Position numbers and translations under genes: made by a program. A stretch of DNA of 41,444 nucleotides from DAOTXR01 sp034435375 (GTDB lineage: Bacteria; Chloroflexota; Anaerolineae; Aggregatilineales; UBA3940): the NCBI GenBank assembly GCA_034435375.1, contig DAOTXR010000017.1, positions 1 to 41,444 on the forward strand. The letters run 5' to 3'. Of the stretch, positions 25,224-33,586 are shown piece by piece (within the stretch, counting starts at the first letter, position 1; each line of letters opens with the position of its first letter). Under the pieces are notes generated by a model that searched no databases, was not told the DNA's origin, and saw only the letters and a program-made list of their open reading frames with translations.

Positions 25224-26366
25224 TCACGCGCCGCGCTGGAGTTCGCGCGTGATGATCACACGCTGAATCTGGCTGGTTCCCTCGTAAATCTGGAACACTT
25301 TCACGTCGCGCATCAGCTTCTCGACGGGGTACTCAGTCACGTAGCCGTACCCGCCGAACACCTGCACAGCGTCCACGCAGACCTTCATGGCCATGTCGGC
25401 GGCGAAGGCTTTGGCAAAAGCCGCCTCTTTGGAGCTAGGCTTGCCCTGATCGCAGTTCCAGGCCGCCTTCCAGGCCAGCAGCCGGGCGGCCTCGATCTGG
25501 ATCGCCATGTCGGCGATCATGTGCCCAACCGCCTGAAAGTTGACGATGGGCTGGCCGAAGGCATTGCGCTCCTGGCTGTAGCGGAGCGACTCCTCCATAG
25601 CCCGCCGCGCCACGCCGACAGCCATCGCTGAGACAACGGGCCGCGAGAAGTCGAACACGCCCATGGCTGTCATGAAGCCGCTGCCCTCCGGCCCCAGCCT
25701 GTGGCTGGCCGGGATCGCCACCTCATTCAGGCTGATCTCGGCGGTGTCGGCGCAGCGCTGGCCCAGCTTATGGAACTTCTTACTGACAGCAAATCCCTGG
25801 CGGTCGCGCTCGACGATAAAACAACTGATGCCCTTGTGGCGGGTCTCACGCTCAGTGCGGGCAAAAACGACGAAAAATTGGGCTTCTGAGGCGTTCGAGA
25901 TGAAGGTCTTGGTGCCGCTGAGAACGTACTCGTCGCCCCGCCTGGCGGCGAAGCACTCCATCCCAGCCACGTCTGAGCCGGCGTTAGGCTCGGTGACGGC
26001 ATAGGAGGCCAGCTCGCCATCGATCATGCGGCCCAGCCAGAGCTTCTTCTGCTCCTCGGTGCCGGCCAGTTTGATGGGCAGCGCGGCCAGATTGTTGATG
26101 GTCATGGCGGTGCCCACGCCGGAGCAACCCCAGCCGATCTCCTCCATGATCAGGCACTCCTCCAGCACCGACGCCCCCAGCCCGCCGTACTGCTCTGGAA
26201 TATTGGCGTTGATCAGCCCGGCCTCGCGGGCCTTGGCAATGATGTGGTGGGGGAACTCGGCAGACTCGTCCAGCTCAGCCGCCACCGGCACGATCTCGTT
26301 CACAGCAAAGTCGTGGGCCATGCGCCGCAGCATGACTTGTTCCTCTGTCAGGGCAAAATCGACCAT
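25224..26366 (-). CDS. Acyl-CoA dehydrogenase
   Basis: A 380-residue FAD flavoenzyme that introduces the 2,3-double bond in acyl-CoA, the first step of beta-oxidation, passing electrons to ETF. Visible family features: YAVTEPNAGSDVAGM and FISNASEAQFF (FAD/substrate loop), RNAFGQPIVNFQAV, VQVFGGYGYVTEYPVEKLMRD and the catalytic base Glu362 in IYEGTSQIQR, the position used by short- and medium-chain and butyryl-CoA enzymes. The chain length preference cannot be read from sequence. ATG 26366 is preceded by a GGAGAAG-type site. No ETF or enoyl-CoA hydratase is adjacent; a thiolase lies 11.5 kb away. It converges on ppgK. Confidence 0.93.
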   Translation of the reverse strand: MVDFALTEEQVMLRRMAHDFAVNEIVPVAAELDESAEFPHHIIAKAREAGLINANIPEQYGGLGASVLEECLIMEEIGWGCSGVGTAMTINNLAALPIKLAGTEEQKKLWLGRMIDGELASYAVTEPNAGSDVAGMECFAARRGDEYVLSGTKTFISNASEAQFFVVFARTERETRHKGISCFIVERDRQGFAVSKKFHKLGQRCADTAEISLNEVAIPASHRLGPEGSGFMTAMGVFDFSRPVVSAMAVGVARRAMEESLRYSQERNAFGQPIVNFQAVGHMIADMAIQIEAARLLAWKAAWNCDQGKPSSKEAAFAKAFAADMAMKVCVDAVQVFGGYGYVTEYPVEKLMRDVKVFQIYEGTSQIQRVIITRELQRGA

Positions 26367-26554
26367 GGGGTGTCTTCTCCAGTGGCAAAAGAGGGTCAGT
26401 GTTTCACCGAAACGGCAAAATGTAGAGGTCGCACGCGCCCGCGTGCTACCTCAATTCTATATCGAAAGTGGGTCCAGGCAACATGGAAAGCAGACAGAAC
26501 CTCCTGAGGCGGGCGTTCAGTTCGGAGAGGGCAAGAAAGCCCTGCGAACGGCCC

Positions 26555-26583
26555 TTGCATCCCATCATGGACTCTGCTATAAT
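26555..26583 (+). promoter_or_regulatory. tRNA promoter
   Basis: -35 TTGCAT (26555-26560), 17-bp spacer, perfect -10 TATAAT (26578-26583). The tRNA-Gly begins 18 bp after the -10, so the two tRNAs are probably transcribed together. Confidence 0.75.
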
Positions 26584-26601
26584 GCTTTTCGCAAGGGAGC
26601 T

Positions 26602-26673
<72 letters not shown>

Positions 26674-26716
26674 TTGATGGGGTTGGCCTGTTGTACAGTC
26701 AGCCCCCATTTGTTGT

Positions 26717-26787
<71 letters not shown>

Positions 26788-26800
26788 CTGTCAGTCAGTG

Positions 26801-26834
26801 ACAGCCGGGAGCAGTTCACTCCGGCTGTTTTTTT
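26801..26834 (+). terminator. Rho-independent terminator of the tRNA pair
   Basis: ACAGCCGG (26801-26808) pairs with CCGGCTGT (26821-26828) and is followed by a seven-T run to 26834. It is the clearest classical terminator in the window. Confidence 0.9.
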
Positions 26835-26927
26835 ATTCGAGACTCCCTCTGCGGCAATGCAACCAACCCCTGACGCGAGGGGGTCAGCATCATACCCAAC
26901 CTAGCCACCCACTGGAAGGAGTCACAC

Positions 26928-28427
26928 GTGGACGATAAGCTGCAAGACCTCAAAGCGAGTCTGGCTACCTTCATGGACCTGTTCAGCGCGGCGGCAGTTC
27001 TGGAGTGGGACATGCAGGTCTACATGCCGCCCGGCGGATCGCAGGCCCGCGCCGACCAGATCGCCTCGCTGCAACTGCTGCTGCATCGCGCCATCACTGA
27101 CGACAAGATTGGTCACCTGCTGGACGATCTAGAAAAGCAGGAGTACGACTACGACTCGGACGAGGCCGGGCTGCTGCGCGTGGTGCGCCACGAGTATGAC
27201 CGCCGCATCAAGGTCCCAGCGGAGCTGGTGGCCGAGATTCACCGCACGGCGGCCATCGGACACGAGGTATGGAAGAACGCCCGCCAGAACAACGATTTCA
27301 AGTCGTTTGAGCCTATCCTGAGCAAGATGGTCGATCTCCGCACCCAGCAGGCCGAGTGCTTCAAGCCCTACGCTGACATCTATGACCCGCTGCTCGACGA
27401 GTACGAGCCAGGCATCACCTACGCCCAGATCGAGGCCGTGTTCGGAGGGCTAAAGCCCTCCCTGATCGAGTTGGTGCGTGCCATTGCCGAGCACGCGGAC
27501 GCCGTAGATGACAGCGTGCTGCGTCGTTCCTACGATCCCGACACGCAGCTCCGCTTCAGCCGCGAGGTGGTGGCTCAACTGGGCTACGACTTCAACCGGG
27601 GTCGTCTGGACCTGACCGCCCATCCCTTTACCATCCACTTTGGGCGAGGCGATGTGCGCATCACCACGCGGGTGAACGAGAATTTCCTGCCTTCCTGCCT
27701 GATGAGCGTCATCCACGAGGGCGGTCACGCGCTGTACGAGCAGAACACCGCCCCGGAGTTCTACCGCACCCCGCTGGCCTTTGGCGCATCGATGGCAGCC
27801 CACGAGTCGCAGTCACGCTTCTACGAGAACATCCTTGGGCGCAGCCGCCCGTTCTGGCGGCACTTCTTCCCCAAGCTCCGAGCCACCTTCCCGCACCTCC
27901 GCGACGTGGACCTGGAGACTTTCTACCGGGCCATCAACCGCGTGCAGCCATCGCTGATCCGCGTCGAGGCCGACGAGGTGACTTACGGCCTGCACATCAT
28001 GTTGCGTTTCGAGCTAGAACACGACATCTTCCACGGCAAGGTCAAAGTGGCCGACCTGCCCAAAGAGTGGAACGCTCGCATGGAGGCATATCTGGGCGTC
28101 GTCCCGCCCACCGACGCCGAGGGCGTGCTGCAAGACGTCCATTGGTCGGCGGGGTACATGGGCTATTTCCCCGACTACCTGCTGGGCAGCATCTTTGCCG
28201 CGCAACTGTGGGAGCAGATGCAGAAAGAGATGCCGGATGTCTCTGCCCAGGTAGAAGCCGGGCAGTTCGAGGCCATCCTGGCCTGGCTGCGCGACAAGAT
28301 TCATCGGCACGGGCGCAAATACCGGCTGCCAGAGCTTTCACAGCGGGCCACGGGCAGGCCGCTGGTATGGGAGCCATACATGAACTACCTGCGGGCCAAG
28401 TTCGGGGAGATTTACGGGCTGGCGTAG
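26928..28427 (+). CDS. M32 family carboxypeptidase (Taq type), paralog C
   Basis: A 499-residue M32 zinc carboxypeptidase and the third copy in the window, 7 kb from the tandem pair and on the opposite strand. Motifs: HPF (232-234), GDVRITTR, HEGGH (263-267), HESQSRFYEN (292-301) with zinc ligand Glu293, LIRVEADEVTYGLH and VLQDVHWSAGYMGYFP. Unlike A and B it keeps the canonical His before the zinc-ligand Glu, and has Gly for Ala in the zinc helix, so it may be the closest to the ancestral enzyme. The start is GTG 26928 with AAGGAG (26916-26921) 6 nt upstream. It follows the tRNA terminator; a short GTG-proximal leader gives no clear -10. Confidence 0.93.
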   Translation: MDDKLQDLKASLATFMDLFSAAAVLEWDMQVYMPPGGSQARADQIASLQLLLHRAITDDKIGHLLDDLEKQEYDYDSDEAGLLRVVRHEYDRRIKVPAELVAEIHRTAAIGHEVWKNARQNNDFKSFEPILSKMVDLRTQQAECFKPYADIYDPLLDEYEPGITYAQIEAVFGGLKPSLIELVRAIAEHADAVDDSVLRRSYDPDTQLRFSREVVAQLGYDFNRGRLDLTAHPFTIHFGRGDVRITTRVNENFLPSCLMSVIHEGGHALYEQNTAPEFYRTPLAFGASMAAHESQSRFYENILGRSRPFWRHFFPKLRATFPHLRDVDLETFYRAINRVQPSLIRVEADEVTYGLHIMLRFELEHDIFHGKVKVADLPKEWNARMEAYLGVVPPTDAEGVLQDVHWSAGYMGYFPDYLLGSIFAAQLWEQMQKEMPDVSAQVEAGQFEAILAWLRDKIHRHGRKYRLPELSQRATGRPLVWEPYMNYLRAKFGEIYGLA

Positions 28428-28450
28428 AGGGCCTCTGAAGCGACCTGGAA

Positions 28451-28474
28451 GGGGGCAGGGCTATACCTGCCCCC
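28451..28474. terminator. Stem-loop at the convergent ends of M32-C and the LysE gene
   Basis: GGGGGCAGG (28451-28459) pairs with CCTGCCCCC (28466-28474), loop 6 nt. It overlaps the last codons and stop of the LysE-type gene. No T-run follows on either strand. Confidence 0.45.
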
Positions 28475-29105
28475 CCAGCAGGCTCAGCAATGCCGCAACC
28501 CCGAACCCGCCGATGACCACCCCCGACAGGCGATTGACCCACACCAGCACATGCGGTCCAAAGCGACGGCGGAACAGGCTGACGCCAGCGCTCAGAATCA
28601 GCCACCACAGGGCCGATCCGCTGAACACGCCCAACACCATCAGCATGGCAGCAACGTAGCTGCCGCCGGCGCTGCCCAGCCCGAATCCGGCAAACACGGC
28701 GGCAAACGACAGAATGGTCAGCGGATTGGTGAGGGTCAGCCCCACCGTCGAGGCATAGGCCCCCCACAGCCCATGTCGGCGGACAGAAGGGCCGTCGGCG
28801 GCGTCAACTGGTTGGGGCCGGGCAAGGAAGGTCCGCACCCCTAGGACGATCAGGAACGCCCCTCCAACAAGCCGCATGGCCAGCGAGACCTGAGGGCTGG
28901 TGAGGAAGTCCGAGATGGCCGTCAGCCCGAAGGCCGCCACGCTGCCATACAGGGCATCGGCAGTAGCCGCGCCCAGGCCAGAGACCAGCCCATGCACACG
29001 TCCCTCGGCCAGCGTGCGGCGAATGCACAGCACGCCAATCGCGCCGACCGGCGCGGCAATCGAGAAGCCGAGGCCCAATCCTTTGACGAAGAAGACGAGG
29101 TCCAT
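28461..29105 (-). CDS. LysE/RhtB family exporter
   Basis: A 214-residue membrane protein of the LysE/RhtB superfamily, which exports amino acids or related small molecules. It has six hydrophobic segments, with the family N-terminus FFVKGLGLGFSIAAPVGAIGVLCIRRTL (APVGxxxxxxxR) and the second-half TNPLTILSFAAVFAGFG (the NP motif). I start it at ATG 29105 because the family N-terminus begins there and AGGGG lies 7 nt upstream; 12 codons further upstream are open but unlike the family. The exported compound is unknown. Being next to a carboxypeptidase gene, it could relieve amino-acid excess from peptide breakdown; that is only an inference, since the genes converge. Confidence 0.88.
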   Translation of the reverse strand: MDLVFFVKGLGLGFSIAAPVGAIGVLCIRRTLAEGRVHGLVSGLGAATADALYGSVAAFGLTAISDFLTSPQVSLAMRLVGGAFLIVLGVRTFLARPQPVDAADGPSVRRHGLWGAYASTVGLTLTNPLTILSFAAVFAGFGLGSAGGSYVAAMLMVLGVFSGSALWWLILSAGVSLFRRRFGPHVLVWVNRLSGVVIGGFGVAALLSLLGGQV

Positions 29106-29177
29106 ATTTGCCCCTGTTGGCAGACAAGCAAAGCAGCCCATCGAGGCTGCTCGCTGACCCCCGACGATGACCCTTCA

Positions 29178-29206
29178 TTGACTCCCTCTCTATTCTGCAC
29201 CATAAT
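29178..29206 (+). promoter_or_regulatory. Promoter of the SH3b/M23 gene
   Basis: -35 TTGACT (29178-29183) and -10 CATAAT (29201-29206) are 17 bp apart. The leader to ATG 29315 would be about 100 nt. Confidence 0.6.
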
Positions 29207-29314
29207 GTGCCCTCAGTCGAGATCAAATCAAGGCTGACTGCAAGCAGTTGTGCATCGCGCGAGTTCTGTCAAGAGGTGGACTGTCACTAAAGCAGACCTG
29301 GAAAGGAGCACACG

Positions 29315-31318
29315 ATGGCGACCCCCTTCGATCGGCGCATCCTATGGGTGCACTGGATGGGCGACAAAGTCGGCGAGAAGACCATCGAGCAGCTCGCCGC
29401 GACCGTCAAGAAGTACAGTCCCACCGCTGATGGCATCGTGATCAAGACCAGCGATGGCCCGCTGTGGCAGGGCGTTCATGACACCAACGCCCTGATGGCC
29501 GTTCGGGGCCTCCAGTCGATCCAGAGCTGGGTACAGACGCTCAACGCCTATCAGCTTGAGACGCACCTGTGGTGTACCCTCCGAGGCCGCAATGCCGACG
29601 CCGAAGCTAACCTCGTGATCCAGGCCTGCCGCGTGCCGGGGATCAAATCGATGCGCCTCGACCTGAATGTGTCGGACTGGTATGCCAGCGGCCTCAGCGC
29701 CGAGGTGGCCCGCGCGGAGGCTCAGAAGATCCGCGCCGGTCTGGGGCCGGGCATCCACCTGGCTGTCAGCTTTGATCCGCGCGGCAGCCAGCCCGCTCGC
29801 GTGCACCTCGACGAGTGGGCAGCGCACGTCCAGAGCCTGCACCCGCGCGTCTTTCACTGGGAGTACAGCGAGGGCCTGCGTGGGCCGGAGGAGTACCTTG
29901 ACGAGGTGTTCACCGCGCTGGCCAAGTACAACCTGCCGATTGTGCCCATCCTCCAGACGTTCAAGGACCCGGCCACGCAGAACCGTGTGCCCGAAAACGA
30001 CATCTTCGATGCGGGCGGCTACGCGCTCCAGAAAGGCGCCCCCGGCCTGAGTTTCTTCCGACTGGGCGAGGCTGGCCCGACTGAGTTCCGGGGCGTGACG
30101 CGCATCCAGATCGACGCGCCGGTCACCTCGTCCACCGTCCAGCCGACTCCAGCCGCCCCTATGCCGCCCAGTGGGGCGGCTGCTCCAGCAACGCCGGTGC
30201 CAGCCTCCGAACCAGCTAGGCCGGTGATCGTCACCCCTCCCACCGAACTGAAATCCTATGTGGTAACGACCCAGAACTTGAACGTGCGCAGCGGCCCCGG
30301 CACCGAGCCGCGGCTCAAAATTGCTGGCCAGCAGCTCAGCCAGGGGCAGGTGATTCGAGTGCGGCCCGACTCGCGGGTTGACGACGACGGCTACATCTGG
30401 ATTCAGCTCGAAAATGGCTGGTGGATCGCTGAAAAGACCAGCGACGGGCGCGAGGTGTTCATCGCCGAGGCTCCAGCGGCAGCTCCAGCAGCGCCCGCCG
30501 CTGCCGGCAACGTCTACATGGTCATCACAGGGAACCTGCGGGTGCGCACTGCCCCCGCAGCCTCGGCCAGCGAAGCGGGGGAGAGACTGGCGTGGGGCGC
30601 ACAGGTGGCGGTCGATCCCGCCTCGCGCACCGAGGCCGATGGGCTGGTATGGTGGAAACATGCTCAGGGCTGGTCTGCTGAACGGACAGTGGGCGGCAGC
30701 GAGACGTTTATGATCCCTTACGACCCGAACGCCGATCAGCGCCTGCCGGAGACCCCCTTTAAGTTCGAGCGGCTGCCGGTGGGCCTGGACGTGATGCAGT
30801 GGTTCTACTACTACGGCAACACGGTATACGCCTTCAACAACGGTCGGCGCTGGAACTACGACGCCTACGCGCAGGGGCTGCACGCTGGCCTAGACTTTGG
30901 CCACCCCGGCGGGGCGACGATCTACGCGGGCGTGACCGGCATCTTCGAGGGGCCGGGCCGCGCCTTCGGCCCCAACCGGGTGGACGTGATCGTGGGGGAC
31001 TACCGCATCGTATATGGCCATCTGGCCGATCCGGCCAGCTATGCCAAGGGATCGGAGATCACGCCCGACATGCCCGTTGGCAAGATAGACGCCAACCTCC
31101 AGCATCTGCACCTGGAGATCCGCCACAAGGACACCACCATCATCAACACGCTGGCCTTCCTGACCAAAGAAATGCGGGACGGGATCATTGCCAAGTTCCC
31201 GCCGGTGGGCCAGTTTGGGTTCTACCAAAGCCCGCGTTGGCAGAAGTGGCTCACGCCCTTCGATCAGCCGACCATTGTGCTGGGCGGCCCAGTGATCGGC
31301 CCGCGCGCTACGTCATAG
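29315..31318 (+). CDS. Barrel-like domain / two SH3b / M23 peptidase fusion protein without signal peptide
   Basis: A 667-residue protein. Residues 1-265 resemble a beta/alpha-barrel (VFHWEYSEGLRGPEEYLDEVF, LPIVPILQTF, GAPGLSFFRLGEAG). A Pro/Ala linker (272-310) precedes an SH3b domain at about 313-385 (LNVRSGPGTEPRLK) and another at about 398-470 (NLRVRTAPAAS). The C-terminal M23 (lysostaphin/LytM) domain has His523 and Asp527 in HAGLDFG, YGHL with His569, and HLHLEIRH with His597 and His599, the full zinc and catalytic set, so it should be an active glycyl-type or DD-endopeptidase acting on peptidoglycan. No signal peptide or membrane segment exists at the start MATPFDRRILWVHW. ATG 29315 has AAGGAG (29303-29308) at 6 nt. 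Either export is by another route or the true start is missed; no upstream start fits. Confidence 0.8.
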   Translation: MATPFDRRILWVHWMGDKVGEKTIEQLAATVKKYSPTADGIVIKTSDGPLWQGVHDTNALMAVRGLQSIQSWVQTLNAYQLETHLWCTLRGRNADAEANLVIQACRVPGIKSMRLDLNVSDWYASGLSAEVARAEAQKIRAGLGPGIHLAVSFDPRGSQPARVHLDEWAAHVQSLHPRVFHWEYSEGLRGPEEYLDEVFTALAKYNLPIVPILQTFKDPATQNRVPENDIFDAGGYALQKGAPGLSFFRLGEAGPTEFRGVTRIQIDAPVTSSTVQPTPAAPMPPSGAAAPATPVPASEPARPVIVTPPTELKSYVVTTQNLNVRSGPGTEPRLKIAGQQLSQGQVIRVRPDSRVDDDGYIWIQLENGWWIAEKTSDGREVFIAEAPAAAPAAPAAAGNVYMVITGNLRVRTAPAASASEAGERLAWGAQVAVDPASRTEADGLVWWKHAQGWSAERTVGGSETFMIPYDPNADQRLPETPFKFERLPVGLDVMQWFYYYGNTVYAFNNGRRWNYDAYAQGLHAGLDFGHPGGATIYAGVTGIFEGPGRAFGPNRVDVIVGDYRIVYGHLADPASYAKGSEITPDMPVGKIDANLQHLHLEIRHKDTTIINTLAFLTKEMRDGIIAKFPPVGQFGFYQSPRWQKWLTPFDQPTIVLGGPVIGPRATS

Positions 31319-31335
31319 AGCGGACTTGTGTTCCT

Positions 31336-31377
31336 CAAGATGATGGCCCATCAACAACGCCGTGGGCCATCGTCTTG
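31336..31377 (+). terminator. Terminator-like stem-loop after the M23 gene
   Basis: CAAGATGATGGCCCA (31336-31350) pairs with TGGGCCATCGTCTTG (31363-31377), 15 bp with one wobble pair, loop 12 nt. It is 18 bp past the stop. The tail TCTCATG is only weakly T-rich. Confidence 0.55.
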
Positions 31378-31460
31378 TCTCATGCAGGCTGCGCCGTGGC
31401 GTTTTCTCCATCTGGATGTGTGTGACCTCCCTGCGACAGTCGAAGCAGGCAGACAGCGTA

Positions 31461-31489
31461 TTCCGCTTTGCCCACAGGTCGGTTATAAT
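31461..31489 (+). promoter_or_regulatory. Promoter giving a probably leaderless mRNA for the ABC-2-like gene
   Basis: TTCCGC (31461-31466) and a perfect TATAAT (31484-31489) are 17 bp apart. The GTG start at 31496 is exactly 6 nt after the -10, and no Shine-Dalgarno sequence fits between them. Confidence 0.45.
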
Positions 31490-31495
31490 CGAGGC

Positions 31496-32533
31496 GTGAG
31501 AGACTTCCTGCTCGACACCTGGCAATTCATCTTCAGGCGGCACGATCACCCCATCTATCGGCGTGAGCTGACCGGCTGGTCCACGCTGGGAATCGTGCGT
31601 GGAGTGCATCGGGGGTGCCTGCCGCTGATGCTGTTCGTGATCGTCGGCGTGGTCGGCTGCTGCGGCTTGACAGCTGTGCCCATCGCCTTGACCGACGAGC
31701 CTGGGCTGTGGCCTGTGGTCGGAGTGTATCTGCTCGGCGGACTGTTCACTGCGACCGAGTTGATCCGCTGGCTGGTGGGCATACTCGCCACCGTGGCAAC
31801 CTCGACCGCCATCAGCGCCGAGATCGAAGCTCAGTCCTACGCGCTGCTGCGTCTGACGCCTATCCCGACCCGTCAAGTGGTGCTGGCCAAGTACGGCGCG
31901 GCGTTGCAACAGCTTCGTCTGCCGCTGATCATGGTAGCGGTCCTACGGGCTTTGTGCGTCGTTGGCAGCGTGGCATTCCTGGTGGCCCTGATCGCTGCCG
32001 GGTCGTCGAGCAGCGTGGCGCAGACCAACCCAGCCATCGTGGCTCCCACGCCCCCTTCCTTGCCGCTGCTGTCTTCAGCGCCAGGGATCGTCAGCTACCT
32101 GATTTCGGGGGTGGTGGGGCTGCTGGCGCTGTTGGCGTGGCTTCTGTACTACCTGCTCAACCCCGCCCTGACCACGATGATCTACGGCGCAATCGGGCTG
32201 ATGGCCTCGTCCTGGTCGCGCACACGGGCCAGCGGTGTGCTGACGGCGCTGGCGGTGCGCGTGGGGTTGTGGGCCGTGAACTACGTCCTGAGCCAAGTGG
32301 CATGGACCTCCCTTTCCCTGGTGCTGTCGCTGATCACGTTGCCGGTGGCCCTGCTGACTTCCCCACCGACGTGGTTGGAAGGTTTGCTGTCCTTCGATCT
32401 CGGTCTGCTGGTGTTGCTTGTGGCCGTGTTGGCAATGCTGGTGCTGGCGCTGCTGATCGCATTCCAGATCGGGCTGACGATGGCCGCGCTGGCCCTCACG
32501 GTGCGTCGCGCCGAGCGGCTGCCGTTCGGGTAG
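31496..32533 (+). CDS. ABC-2-type permease-like membrane protein
   Basis: A 345-residue polytopic protein with about seven hydrophobic segments. The N-terminal IFRRHDHPIYRRELTGW looks like the NPxxxRELR entry helix of ABC-2 permeases, which sits on the membrane face before TM1. The middle has ISAEIEAQSYALLRLTPIPTRQVVLAKYG, similar to the coupling region of that family. No ATPase gene is adjacent, so it would have to work with a subunit encoded elsewhere. Start GTG 31496 is chosen because the conserved N-terminus begins there; its -10 lies 6 nt upstream. Substrate unknown. It runs into panB 98 bp later on the same strand. Confidence 0.6.
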   Translation: MRDFLLDTWQFIFRRHDHPIYRRELTGWSTLGIVRGVHRGCLPLMLFVIVGVVGCCGLTAVPIALTDEPGLWPVVGVYLLGGLFTATELIRWLVGILATVATSTAISAEIEAQSYALLRLTPIPTRQVVLAKYGAALQQLRLPLIMVAVLRALCVVGSVAFLVALIAAGSSSSVAQTNPAIVAPTPPSLPLLSSAPGIVSYLISGVVGLLALLAWLLYYLLNPALTTMIYGAIGLMASSWSRTRASGVLTALAVRVGLWAVNYVLSQVAWTSLSLVLSLITLPVALLTSPPTWLEGLLSFDLGLLVLLVAVLAMLVLALLIAFQIGLTMAALALTVRRAERLPFG

Positions 32534-32631
32534 CCCGTCGGAGACTGTCCTAACCTAAGCCGTCTGGCTTGCGCAAGAAACTACCCCGTCAGCGATCCGC
32601 TGCTTCTGCATTATTCCTAAGGAGAGAACCT

Positions 32632-33486
32632 ATGGCCGAACGAAAGAAAGTCACCCTCCCCGATCTGTTCAAGAAGTATCACAGCGGCGAGCCGATCACG
32701 ATGCTCACCTGCTACGACTATCCGACTGCCTATTTTCAAGACCAGGCCGGGATCGACATGGTGCTGGTGGGCGACAGCCTGGGCATGACGATGCTCGGCT
32801 ATGAGAGCACGCTGCCTGTCACCATGAACGACATGATCCGGCACGCGCAGGCCGTGCGGCGGGGCGCGCCGCATGTGTGGTTGATCGGCGACATGCCCTA
32901 CATGACTTACCAGACCTCAGTGGAGGACGCCATCCGCAACGCCGGGCGCTTCATGGCCGAGGCAAGCTGCGACGCCATCAAGCTGGAGGGCGGGCGCGAG
33001 ATGGCCGACCGCATCGCCGGGATCGTCAAGGCTGGCATCCCGGCCATGGGCCACCTGGGGCTGACGCCCCAGAGCGCCTCGATGCTGGGAGGGTTCCGGC
33101 TCCAGGGCAAGGGCGCAGAGCAGGCTGCCCGCATCGTCGAAGATGCCAAGATTCTGGAGGAGGCCGGGGCCTACTCCGTTCTGTTGGAGCTGGTGCCGGA
33201 TCGTGTGTGCCAGATCATCACCGAGCGAGCCAACATCCCGATCATCAGCCTGGGATCGGGGCCGCACGCCAACGGCCAGTTGCTGATCTACCACGACATG
33301 TTCGGGCTGTACCCGCGCTTCACACCCAAGATGGCTAAAGTCTACGCCAACGTGGGCGAGGTGCTGGTGAACGGACTAAAGCAGTACGTGGAGGAAGTCA
33401 CCAACGGCACCTTCCCCGCCCCAGAGAACTACTTTGGCATCAAGGACGAAGAATACGAGAGGCTGCGGGAGATGTTCAAGGACTGA
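32632..33486 (+). CDS. panB: 3-methyl-2-oxobutanoate hydroxymethyltransferase PanB
   Basis: A 284-residue enzyme that transfers a hydroxymethyl group from methylene-tetrahydrofolate to ketoisovalerate to make ketopantoate, the first committed step of pantothenate and CoA synthesis. It is a beta/alpha barrel that works as a decamer. The metal-binding Asp48 (VLVGDSLG) and Asp87 (IGDMPY), substrate Lys117 (AIKLEGG) and catalytic Glu186 (LLELVP) match the E. coli enzyme's Asp45, Asp84, Lys112 and Glu181. HLGLTPQ and the C-terminal YFGIKDEEYERL are also typical. ATG 32632 has AAGGAG (32619-32624) at 7 nt. No panC or panD is adjacent. A strong stem-loop follows. Confidence 0.96.
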   Translation: MAERKKVTLPDLFKKYHSGEPITMLTCYDYPTAYFQDQAGIDMVLVGDSLGMTMLGYESTLPVTMNDMIRHAQAVRRGAPHVWLIGDMPYMTYQTSVEDAIRNAGRFMAEASCDAIKLEGGREMADRIAGIVKAGIPAMGHLGLTPQSASMLGGFRLQGKGAEQAARIVEDAKILEEAGAYSVLLELVPDRVCQIITERANIPIISLGSGPHANGQLLIYHDMFGLYPRFTPKMAKVYANVGEVLVNGLKQYVEEVTNGTFPAPENYFGIKDEEYERLREMFKD

Positions 33487-33508
33487 CCACTGTGATCTAG
33501 GGAGAACC

Positions 33509-33548
33509 GATCAGGGCGGCCTGCGATGGATGGCAGGCCGCCCTGATC
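33509..33548. terminator. Strong stem-loop between panB and the convergent unknown gene
   Basis: GATCAGGGCGGCCTGC (33509-33524) pairs perfectly over 16 bp with GCAGGCCGCCCTGATC (33533-33548), loop 8 nt. It is well placed to stop transcription from both sides; T-runs are poor. Confidence 0.6.
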
Positions 33549-33586
33549 TTCACAAAATCTGATCGGAAAGCGCAGCAGCGCTATGC

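Noticed and set aside
26367..26554. Hidden gene between the acyl-CoA dehydrogenase and the tRNAs
   Set aside because: Open frames here run through the tRNA genes and are artefacts; no start signals or bias.
31328..31495. N-terminal extension of the ABC-2-like protein
   Set aside because: The extension crosses the terminator hairpin and the promoter and lacks membrane-protein character.
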